Assembly: GCA_021234155.1 (NCBI GenBank) | Contig: JAJEKV010000084.1 | Coordinates: 2,066,545-2,130,544, forward strand | Origin: Isoetes taiwanensis | Lineage: Eukaryota > Streptophyta > Lycopodiopsida > Isoetales > Isoetaceae | Length of the DNA stretch: 64,000 nt | Reading direction: 5' to 3' | Shown: positions 21,460 through 30,425 of the stretch, one piece after another | How positions within the stretch are numbered: the first letter of the stretch is position 1 | Layout of the letters: every line of letters starts with the position of its first letter | Position numbers and translations under genes: made by a program | Notes under the pieces: generated by a model | Databases searched by the model: none | What the model was told of the DNA's origin: nothing | What the model saw: the letters and a program-made list of their open reading frames with translations, nothing else

Positions 21460-22026
21460 ACTCAATTCTAACTTGTATTTCTCTGGTATTTCAGGTATTA
21501 TCTTCGTACTGGTGCGCAAACTTAAATGGAAGAAGATTGATGCAGCAACTAATCAGCAATGGATCAAAGTGTTCGGCCCTCCCAATCTTTATGGTCATGA
21601 AGAGCCTTGCCTTTATAACTGCTGCTGTGATCAGAATCCAAATGCTAGAAGAGATATGCTTTGTGAGGCAAAAGACAGTAAGGGATGACTCAATATGGCA
21701 AAAGCAGAATCATGTATGTGCCCATTCTGTGTACTATCAGTCATGGTCAGAAGCAGGGGCAGCAAATCCAGGAACACTAACCTCAGGTCATACTTTTAGA
21801 AGACATCCAGCCACTCATGTGTTACAGAGTTTTGGTATCATGCTCCAGACTTTGCTGAATATTTTCCATATATACTCTATATCCATACTTAATAGGGTTA
21901 TACTTCCCTTCAAAAAGTTTTTTTTTTAGCTACCTTAAACAGGGTTAAACTTCCCTTCAAAAAGTATCTTTTATTAACTTATACTTTATAATTAATATAT
22001 AAACACGCCTTCAATAAAAAAAAAAA

Positions 22027-22599
22027 GATAGTGGCAGTGCACTTGAGTCAAAAACTTTGGCCCTAATACCTTTGCCAAAGCCAGTGAAGGAAACGGGTAG
22101 TGAAAAGAAATCGAGGATTGATGCTATAGACAAGCTTCTGAAGTTCAAGCAATGGTATCCACTTGGTTTGGACGTAACAAAAAGGATAGCCATTGACAAG
22201 CTCATAAGATCTCCTAGAGCGTCTTTCATATCTTGGATCTTTGATCCCAAACATGCCCTAAGGATACAGAAGTCCATGGTCGAATTTCCCACCACAGTAC
22301 CAAATCCAACTGATGTTCTACCATGGGACTCAGTCAATGACAAGCCATACCTATGGAAGACATGGGATGACCTAAGGAAGAGCGACATGGTGCGTTACAT
22401 TCTCATTGATGGACAACATTCAGTTGAGGCAGCGAAGGTGCTTATAGAGAAAATGGATTAGATAGGTGCCAAGGAGTACAAGGAGCACTTCAATTACATG
22501 CAATGTCGAATCCTTAGTCATTACACGCCTCAACTTGCACTGACTACAATAAGTGCAGACTTGAACACAAGTGCAAGGGTGGTACAATACAACTCATAA
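22027..22599 (+). pseudogene. Broken host gene, part 2: ParB-like DGQHS segment
   Basis: Coding sequence resumes after the L1 A-tract: a Lys/Pro-rich linker, LLKFKQWYPLGLDVTKRIAI, then YILIDGQHSVEAAKVLIEKM. The DGQHS-x-x-AA motif with preceding hydrophobic strand resembles the D-G-x-H-R motif of ParB/Spo0J-like domains; this is motif similarity only. An in-frame TAG (22459-22461) is followed by open sequence ending YKEHFNYMQCRIL...NTSARVVQYNS and TAA at 22597-22599. Cellular function unknown. Confidence 0.5.
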
Positions 22600-23696
22600 G
22601 TGACTTTGTTTCTTATTCTGCGATCAGCTTTAGGATATTTACATTGTTAGTTTAGAATTTGCATTAATGATTTACAATATTATAGTTTCCAGTTTAGTTT
22701 GAACAAAAAATTCATGCTCGAATCCAAAGACAAAATATAAGTTGTCTTATAGTGAACTCTCTGGTTACCGTTAGTATCATTTGACTGGTTCAAGCTCCAG
22801 TAGCCTATCCATTTAGCAAGCCAATGGTTTGCCCAAACCATACCATGCATGTAAGTTTACAGTGTAATTTATTATTTGTAGTTTAACCTGTAAGCATACA
22901 TCTTATTTGATTAGTTTAAGCACATTCTCATTTGCCCATATCATACATCATGTATGTGAGTTTAGAGTGCATTTTCTAATTTGCTATTCAATGTAAGCAT
23001 AGATCTCTTTTTAGATTGTTTTGAGCATCTTTTCATTTCCCAGCCATGTAACTTAGAATGCTTATAGTGTTCTTTTTTATTAAAAAGTACAGTTAATAAA
23101 CTTGGGTCCAGTTGAAGAAATCAAATGGCTGACACATAAAGCTATACACATGTTTAAGATTGAATAAAATATTGATATGATCGTATACTAAACAACCAAT
23201 TGAATGATGGAGAAGTCGAGCAGAACTGGTTCTTCGATAATGAGAAATATCTGCCCAAAGCCTAGGGTTTTAGCATAGAAAATATTTCTGGATCCCGATT
23301 ATATTTTTCATGTTTTTCATGTTTATTTTTTACGACTGTACTATTTATAAAGTTCTTATGGTTTCTTCGGGATTTTAAAAGTTTGGTTTGCCTAAGTGGT
23401 AGTCCTATAAAAGATTGGATGGAAACTAAGATTGAAGATATATCATGAATTTGTTATTGGACTTTAAAAAATACAATCAGTTTTATTTATTTTTTACATT
23501 AGTCCATTTGTTAAAACTCGCCATGGGTACTAATAGTATAAGCTCTATACATATGCAGAACAAAGCCACACTGTATGTGCCTCCATATCTAAGGCATAAT
23601 ATATTTTAAGTATATATTATAAAACCTTGCCAGCTATTTCAAGTCTAGGTTTCTCTACAGATCGGTCTTTAGCATATCAAATGTTGCATCTATATT
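22600..23696. other. Non-coding AT-rich stretch
   Basis: No gene is seen. The phrase CAAGCCAATGGTTTGCCC and related AAACCATACCATGCATGTAAGTTTA/CATATCATACATCATGTATGTGAGTTTA words are repeated at 22830-22980, suggesting a small local duplication. It could be intron sequence of the broken host gene. Confidence 0.4.
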
Positions 23697-23710
23697 AAAA
23701 AAAAAAAAAA

Positions 23711-26279
23711 CCTTTAAACCTGTAAAAACAGACTTTATTACCTTTCCAAGGACTTTTTCAAAGACCTTTTCAAAGTACAATTTTCAGTCCTAAGATTAAA
23801 ACAGGTGTATTCTAATCATAGGCCATAACATGGTTACCAATTGTACAAGAAACCAAATAGTAAGACAATAAAAAACCTTTATTCAAATGAGTTCATAAAT
23901 ACCAAAGAAAAAAGATCATCTTAATCAGAGGTCAGAATTTTAGACATCATAACACAGATCAAAAAATCCCAATGACGTGGTTCAAAAATACTTCAGAATA
24001 GATCTTCCATGTCCAAGTCTTGTAAGCTTATCCAGAATGTAAATAAACATAAACAGGAGCAAGAAATCCCGTTACCTGCAGTGAAACCAGAGGACAGTTA
24101 GCCTAAGAAGGGTAAAAGCCTAAGTCACTAGCAGGTAAGCTACGGATTTCTTGGGCTTATCGCCCTTCACCATGAATGTTTATCGTTAAACAATGTAAAC
24201 ACATAATTAAAACAGCCCTATGGTCACTGCCCCACTAAAAAGCCAGCAGGAATATAACTATAATCATGCATAATCTTCTTAAGTCCCAAATAATCTTAAA
24301 GAAAGGCCCCTTGTAGCCATAACATAAGAACTTAAGATTCAGGTTCCTTTCTGCCCTATAATCAAAGAAAGAGACAATAAGTAGCCATGACTCATTTATT
24401 TCCCATAATAATTCTGTAAGAGTACTACAACTTCCTTTACTTCAAAGATAATTAGATTAATCCAGGAACAAAGCCCTCTAGCAAAATGAGCAAAGAGAAA
24501 CTACCAAGTAGTATGACAGAAGAACCCCATAGGACAAGCCTTAAAAACGATAATAAGTGAAGATAATCAACCCAACTCTGGCTGTAAAGACTAACTGGCA
24601 GCAGACAAAACACTCTATAATAAATCATATATTCACCAAGCTATAATGCCAATGCATCAAGTAATCTAAATAATATGCCAAATAGACCACCCTAAGCTTA
24701 TTATAATACATTCAATGGCCCTCAAATCGCCATAAACTTGCTGAGAGAAAGCTGGAAACAAGATCAACTCACACAACCAGCACCTCTCCAACTCTAACTA
24801 TAAATGCAGTCATCAGCAGAAATAACTAAGGTACTATATCTGGTTATAGTAGTTCGATACCATGCATAACCATGGATCTTATTTAATGTCAACAAATTAG
24901 GGTCACTCCATAACCAACCAAAATGCTGGAATGTCAGGAATGACAAAGGCAGGGATAAGAATAGCAAAAAGATCATAAGAAAAGACTAAAACATAAGGAT
25001 ATTAATTATTTATTTTTGTAACAACATGTTACATAATTCAGATCTGAAAACTAGTTTAATCAAGAAGGTGACGAATACCACAAAACAAGCAGATAAATGT
25101 AAAGATCGACTAGCTCTTAGAAATTTACAACCAATAAATCAGGAATCACCATACCTCCCTGAAATAATGCAATCCATAACTAATAAAACCAGTAAAGGTA
25201 AATAAGATATTCAAAGTAATTTGCCTAAGTTTTCAACCTGATTAGTAGATGCAGGATATTCCAGAATTTGAGAAGCCACTGGTAAACTTTTGTCTGTGGG
25301 AATAGCTTTGCTAGTGCCTTCCCCAACCTCAGAATTGACTACAGTAAAAACCTTGTCAGCTCCCTTTTGTGCTGTGCTAGCTAATTCACTCCCTTGCTGC
25401 AAATTCTCTGAAACTTTTACCATACAGGGAGACTCCTTATCAATGGCATCAGGTACTGCAATGGCTTTTGCTGCCTCTACTTTCTTATGAAATGCAAATG
25501 GCTTCAGCTTTTTGGCAGCTTTAGCACCTTTAGCAGCTTCCTCCTCAATCCTTCTTCTTGTAGCCATGTTTAAATCCCCTTTCTTTCGGCCCATGCCCAA
25601 CCCTAGCAGGGATTGGACATCGATATTCAAAAGAGCATCAAGCAGGGCGGCTGAATCCTCATTCATGCTGCTATATAAAGCCCAATTGCCGGGCCATTTT
25701 CTATTGCACTTGTTACCGTCTGTCCTACAATGAACAAGCACGATTGCATACCTGGAGGCCAGCATCAGTTCCAGCAGTACAATCTGTAACTGTTTTTTCT
25801 ACTTTTAGCATCCGTCAAGCATTTTTCCACCATCGATAATCCGAAACCCTAATTTTCGGAGTTGTAATATCATGAACATGTAAATTCGCATATTCCTGTT
25901 ACATATTAAAGAGGCACGAACATTTTTATGAGAGAACCATACCTTAAAATGTTAAGATCAAAGACATGAATAATAGCCAAAATACTATTGAGTCAAAATA
26001 TTGCCATATCCAGCACTTAGACGAAAACTAGGCTTAAACAAGGTAAAATATCATGGCTAGTAGCATTTTATGGAGTCAAGCTATTTTTTGATCATGAATA
26101 CCTCTTGTAAGGAGGAGCAAACCAACAATATCCCCAGATTTATTATATAATGTTTAATACCAATAACAACATTAATCATGGCATATGACAAATGATACTA
26201 CAATACTATCATCAATTGGATGTCATATGGTATATCCTAAGGAAGATGACACTACACCATAAGTCTTAATAATAAAAAA
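23711..26279 (-). repeat. Left terminal direct repeat (3' in RT sense)
   Basis: Nearly identical to 30426-32998. The visible differences are a few clustered indels and substitutions (around 24135, 24225 and 24410 of this copy) plus single changes such as one near 26230, i.e. well above 99 percent identity by eye. It contains the 184-codon minus-strand ORF at 25211-25765. The near identity indicates a recent insertion or gene conversion. Confidence 0.9.
25211..25765 (-). CDS. 184-codon ORF in left terminal repeat
   Basis: The predicted protein has an N-terminal Cys/Trp-containing part (CRTDGNKCNRKWPGNWALYS), then LDALLNIDVQSLLGLGMGRK, a basic Ala/Lys-rich helix (RRRIEEEAAKGAKAAKKLK) and a Ser/Thr/Glu-rich tail. 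The basic helix could bind nucleic acid. I do not recognise a family. The sequence right after the start codon contains CCTCCAG|GTATGC, a good donor site, so the reading could also be part of a spliced transcript. This copy lies 3' of the RT gene. Confidence 0.5.
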   Translation of the reverse strand: MLASRYAIVLVHCRTDGNKCNRKWPGNWALYSSMNEDSAALLDALLNIDVQSLLGLGMGRKKGDLNMATRRRIEEEAAKGAKAAKKLKPFAFHKKVEAAKAIAVPDAIDKESPCMVKVSENLQQGSELASTAQKGADKVFTVVNSEVGEGTSKAIPTDKSLPVASQILEYPASTNQVENLGKLL

Positions 26280-26327
26280 CCCTACCTCCAACCGTGGGTT
26301 GGGTAGCCTTGCAAGAGCTTATTAGTT

Positions 26328-26386
26328 AGAGGAATCCTCTGGTAACAACAAGGAGAGTAGGGCCTTGTTGTACCACAAGGCCCTAC
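26328..26386 (-). terminator. Two hairpins in the 3' UTR of the Penelope-like RT
   Basis: Between the RT stop (26418) and the terminal repeat (26279) lie a perfect 12-bp stem GTAGGGCCTTGT/ACAAGGCCCTAC (26357-26368 and 26375-26386, 6-nt loop) and the palindrome AGAGGAATCCTCT (26328-26340). In a retroelement such 3' UTR structures could be recognition signals for the RT or RNA 3'-end signals. Function is inferred from position only. Confidence 0.5.
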
Positions 26387-26417
26387 CCTTCCCATATTTT
26401 CCTACTCATGCTTCCAT

Positions 26418-28475
26418 TCATATTATCCCTTTAAGTTCCCTAACCATATCCTTAAAGTTATAAAGGAGTCCTGGAAACTCTTCATTGTCCACAATGTTCA
26501 ATATTCCCCTGATCATATCATTTCTGCCAAAACCATTGCTGCAAAATGTATTAATAAGCTCAGCAATATCCACGGCAGCTCTGTGTGCTTCAGAATGCGT
26601 GTAAATATATGGAAGCACCTGTGATAAAATCACTTTTGAGGATTGAGCATAAGGCCTGCAGCTAAATGCTTTTATATATTTGCACACCTTGAAGGGTAAC
26701 TTATTTCTTTTGTCATATCTGGAAATATTAAAGATACCTCTGTCCATATCCAACACCTGTATAGAAGTGTTCAGGAAATTGCATTCACAACCCAGAGAAT
26801 TACTGGAGTTATATATAGTTTCATCTTTAATTCCCAATACCTCCATATTGTAGATAGTCAGATCAGAACCTTTCTCAAAGAATTCCATCAAGTTACCACC
26901 ATTAATGACCAACAGATCATCAATGTATCTTGAAGCAAATTTGAACCTGTAAATATCAGCAATCCTTCCAGCATTTGCAAGTTTAAAAATGAACTTCAGT
27001 TCATACCAGACTAAGTAAAGGATACACCAAGCTGGACTGCATGAAAAACCCATAGGAATACCTCTAATCTGTCTCCAGATATTGTTTCCCATTTGTAAGA
27101 AACAATGACTTAACAACCATTGATTCATAGCTTTAAAAGCATCTTTTTCAAGATGTAGTCAACTAACATATTCTTTGCTATTAGCAGATTTTACCCATTT
27201 TACTTTGATCGAGTCATTTCTGGCCTTATATATCAGGTCAAACTTTCTTTCTTCAGTTATTTGGTAGTCCCACGTGTGGTCAATAATATCATTTATGATA
27301 TCAATAATTCCTTCACTGCCCAACAGGGGAATATTCTCATAACACTTCATAATGTCAATGGAAAAAACATCATGAATCTTCAAAGGCAAGTTGAGTATCA
27401 TATCATACACAGAATTCACTATCCAACAAGGATTTATTTTGTTCTGACCCCATAATCTCAATCTCGCAGTTTTCTTATGACAAATATATGGCCAAGTTTC
27501 CAAGCAGGAATTTAGAACCGCCGTGATAATTTTGGAAATTTCAGAAAATATAGTATCATTGGCATTGGTTAGCCACCTGTATTCTTGTTTATGTGCCTTG
27601 TAACTAGCCATTAGATAAGGGAATTTTATGGAATCAATCTGATTAACACCAATGAATTCTGAAATATCCCTACAACATGATTTTTTTAATACTTCCGGAT
27701 CCACATTGTATTTTTCAAAATCCTGCCCATTCAGCCTGTCTAAAGCTGCTTCTGCCATATGGGCTGGGCATATGAAAGCAGCATTATTCCCAGCTTTATC
27801 CAATTCTGCTACAAAGATGTTATGGTTTAACCATAGTATATTCTTCTTAACTTCTGGATCATTCCATAAAAAACTCTTAGGAAACAAATTATTTTTTATC
27901 TCCGTAATTTCCACATGTGCTAATTGTAGTAGCATATTGCATATGTTTTCAAGATCCAAATCAGTTAAATCCATTAACTGGAATCTATGACATGCCATAA
28001 ATTTTTTGCAAGCCAGACTAAAGTCCTCCATAAAATCTTGAATACTGAGGCTATCATCAGGTATGTGGTTCAATCCACACTCAAAAGCATTTCTTAACTT
28101 TTTACAATGGATAATCTCCAGGTTGGTTGTCCTTACATGGTTTATGCTTGGGTCTACGAACCTCTTCAAATTAGGATTTTTGCACGGACAGTGATTAGGT
28201 TTTCCATCAGCAAACACTTTAAATGGTTTGCATACTCTTTTTCTCATTTGATCTATGTATCTCCAAGAAAAGGTAGTTTTATCCACTAACTCTGTACCTC
28301 TGTCATTCAGGACCTCATACATGATAGTATGGAAGATTTTCTTTGTATTAAACTTATCCAAAGCTTTAGAGAAGAATGTGAGGTGAACAATGCAAGCCCC
28401 TTGTGGCTCCTTTTCCAGAATCAGCTTTCTTTTCAGATTGATATCCTTTTGAATATTTCTGGATTTGTATTTCAC
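26418..28475 (-). CDS. Penelope-like reverse transcriptase with one in-frame UGA
   Basis: 438 codons (28475-27159), TGA at 27161-27159, then 246 further codons in the same frame. Landmarks in the first part: HCPCKNPNL and NHVRTTNLEIIHCKKLR (residues ~95-127), a pattern I associate with Penelope-like RTs; DKAG (~226); YLMASYKAHKQEYRWLTNA (~287-305, RT finger motif with HK and R); motif A FSIDIMKCYENIP (~381-393). After the TGA: motif B RGIPMGFSCSP and motif C RYIDDLLVIN. All three catalytic Asp are present. The enzyme would prime from nicked DNA. No GIY-YIG domain is seen at either end. Confidence 0.75.
27140..27161 (-). promoter_or_regulatory. UGA-CUA stop followed by hairpin: possible readthrough signal
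   Basis: In RT orientation: TGA (27161-27159), CTA (27158-27156), then a perfect inverted repeat CATCTT-GAAA-AAGATG (27155-27140) with a GNRA-type loop. UGA-CUA with a nearby RNA stem is a known leaky-stop context in several viral and cellular mRNAs. The frame stays open for 246 codons after the stop and holds RT motifs B and C, so readthrough would be needed for an active enzyme. A chance nonsense mutation is the alternative. Confidence 0.45.
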
Positions 28476-28725
28476 CTAGAGATACAAGGTTAAAGTTAGG
28501 GGTATATTGGTAAAAAGAATTAAAAACAAACTAGAGAAGCTTGAGTATATTCAAAAAGGTTATTAAAAACCTTGCCAAATGGCTATAAGCAGATATAAAA
28601 TCTGAGATTTCCATTGATATGTAGATAGTTTGGAAATACATATATCAATACTTCCAAACAGGAGTATAGGAAACTTGACAAACATCAAAACAAGAGTGTG
28701 ACACAGGTCACCTTTCTTCTTAGAC
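28476..28725 (-). other. Probable 250-nt intron of the Penelope-like element
   Basis: In RT orientation the segment starts GTCTAAGAAG and ends ACCTTGTATCTCTAG. Splicing would join ...NSE to VKYKSRN in phase 0 and remove the TAA directly after the donor. The T-rich run before the AG supports an acceptor. Retention of introns is known for Penelope-like elements; here it is a prediction. Confidence 0.5.
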
Positions 28726-29530
28726 CTCAGAATTTTCAACTTGCTCCTCCAGAGAAGCTTCACTTACATGAACACTTTTATTACCTCCTTTTGTAATAGA
28801 GTATTCATCTGTATTACTGCAACTCACAGTATTAAGAACAGGAGTCATAGGCTGGATCTGATTCAGTAAAGGAGGACCGATCAATAATTTAGGATCAGTA
28901 CTAATTCTTGGTGGTAATTTAGGCACCTTAATTCTGGTAGCTCCAATGACAGCAGAATTTCTTAAGTATCCTTTTGCTGGGGCTGTCTGACGTCCACCAG
29001 TACTATGGGACTTCAAAAAGGCAATAGGTTTTATCATCTTTTCGGAAATATCAGCCAATTTATCATTGCTAAACTGTATTTTAAGATTGTCCTCTGGTGT
29101 CTTAGAAAACAGTGAAGTCATTTCAAACATGACTCTCCTAACTTCTAGGTAAGAAATATAAGCAAGTACTGCTGGCCTTAACGAATTATTGATGGCTTTA
29201 GTAAGTGACACCATCTTTGCAAGTGAAGATACACCAGGGTAGATTACTTCCAAGTTATTCAAAATATACCATATCCCATGGTCAAACCATATGATGCCAC
29301 TGTTGCATTTTTCCTCTTTCTTCTTTGTCATTTTCAGGTTTTTGTCGCATTTACAAGTGAAGTATGGACAATGAGTCCTCCACATGCGCTTAAGATAGAA
29401 ATCATCTCTTACCAAGTTAGGGTACGCCATATGGCCTTTTTGGCAGATTTGAATACCCCTGTTCTTGATACAAGGCTGTGCAAAGAACTCCATGTCCACC
29501 AAGATATCTTGGTAAAGTATTTCTCCAATT
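28726..29530 (-). CDS. Penelope-like element, coding segment 2 (Cys-rich)
   Basis: Continues segment 1 after a shift of one base in the overlap (about 29490-29545). Near its start are several Cys/His residues (QPCIKNRGIQICQKGHM, then HCPYFTCKC), which might form zinc-binding sites. A helical middle (MVSLTKAINNSLRPAVLAYI) and a Pro/Thr-rich linker follow. It ends at a donor-like TCTGAG|GT (28726/28725) that would join in phase with the RT segment at 28475 through a ~250-nt intron. If not spliced, it terminates at a TAA just downstream (28720). Confidence 0.5.
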
Positions 29531-30359
29531 TGTGTGCAGCCAGATTAGCATTTTTTATTTCATCCTTTGAGATACCTGCAAGAGCCACCCAAGTATCCAA
29601 ACTGATAGGGGCCAAAGCTCCAAAATTCTGACTTTTCCATATACAATGGTCATAGACTGCACTATAGCATTCAACAATCTGTTCAGTGATGACAGGAAAA
29701 CATGCTGAATTGGATAAATTCAGGTTAGGAACATTGTCATTTGGATTTCCACTAAGTTCAGAATCAAACCTTCCAATGTCTTCATTACTGTCAAACTGAA
29801 ATATGTCATCTGCAGTGAGATCCTTGTCTGAGAATAAGCATTCATTTTCTTCATGTTGATTGCCACTAATGGGTTCATTTGAAATACTATCAAAAGATGG
29901 CACAATATCATTAGCAGTCTCAAGAGCCGTCAAACCTTCCATGAATATCTTGGCCATACTGTCTTCCAGAACTGTTCTTTTGAAGAAGATATTATTGACA
30001 TCCATATAGATAGCATTAATGCATTCTTTGCATTTAGCGTAATCAAAGTTAAAACGTCTCATCTGGTGATACAATCTGAACCACCCATTAAACCCTAAAA
30101 AGGTGACTAGGGATTTATTTTTCTCAATCAGATTTACCTCCTTGAACAAGATGAAGGAGTGAATCTCTTTATTTTTTATGCACGCCAAGATAGTTTGGAC
30201 CGCAAAGTTCGGGCTAGTAATCTGGAACTCATTGTATTTCAATTGCACCAACTCATTAATCCATTGGTTGTCTGCCTCAGTGGTATCATTCAATTTGTTT
30301 GTATGTTCCTGAAAAAATAAATTTTTCAAATAATCATAAGTACCAATAAAGATGAACAC
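29409..30359 (-). CDS. Penelope-like element, upstream coding segment 1
   Basis: Open for 316 codons. It begins precisely after a TTTTCAG acceptor-like sequence (AG at 30361-30360, then GTG), with no ATG at the start, so it is probably an internal exon. Content: FGFNGWFRLYHQMRRFNFDY AND a following acidic Asn/Ser-rich stretch, with no recognisable domain. Its real coding part seems to end near 29505, where the frame of segment 2 takes over (a one-nucleotide shift); the last ~30 codons of the open frame are then out-of-frame reading. Confidence 0.5.
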   Translation of the reverse strand: MFIFIGTYDYLKNLFFQEHTNKLNDTTEADNQWINELVQLKYNEFQITSPNFAVQTILACIKNKEIHSFILFKEVNLIEKNKSLVTFLGFNGWFRLYHQMRRFNFDYAKCKECINAIYMDVNNIFFKRTVLEDSMAKIFMEGLTALETANDIVPSFDSISNEPISGNQHEENECLFSDKDLTADDIFQFDSNEDIGRFDSELSGNPNDNVPNLNLSNSACFPVITEQIVECYSAVYDHCIWKSQNFGALAPISLDTWVALAGISKDEIKNANLAAHKLEKYFTKISWWTWSSLHSLVSRTGVFKSAKKAIWRTLTW

Positions 30360-30425
30360 CTGAAAATAGAGTAACCATGCTAATGGACTCTAGTAAAACT
30401 AGAGAACTGAGTTTTGATAAAAAAA

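Larger units (their letters stand above)
16217..22026 (+). mobile_element. L1-clade LINE (family C) with poly(A), inserted in the host gene
   Basis: It contains an APE endonuclease, an L1-type RT and a zf-RVT C-terminal domain, then a 3' UTR and A-tract (22016-22026). The flanks share GATAGT (16211-16216 and 22027-22032; eight bases with one mismatch). It starts directly before the endonuclease start codon, so ORF1 is missing and the copy is 5' truncated. It is itself interrupted by a poly(A) retro-insertion (17109-18206) and a hAT element (18367-18854). Confidence 0.85.

Noticed and set aside
15667-22599. Endogenised giant-virus segment as source of the ParB-like gene
   Set aside because: No capsid, polymerase or other viral hallmark genes were seen; introns and SWIM finger fit a plant or transposon gene as well.
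24794-24976. Hammerhead ribozyme in the terminal repeats (CTGATGA on the minus strand near 24815)
   Set aside because: The required downstream GAAA core and flanking stems are not found at suitable spacing.
27159-27161. TGA as a selenocysteine codon
   Set aside because: Land plants lack selenocysteine insertion machinery, and the residue lies between motifs with no Cys equivalent that I know.
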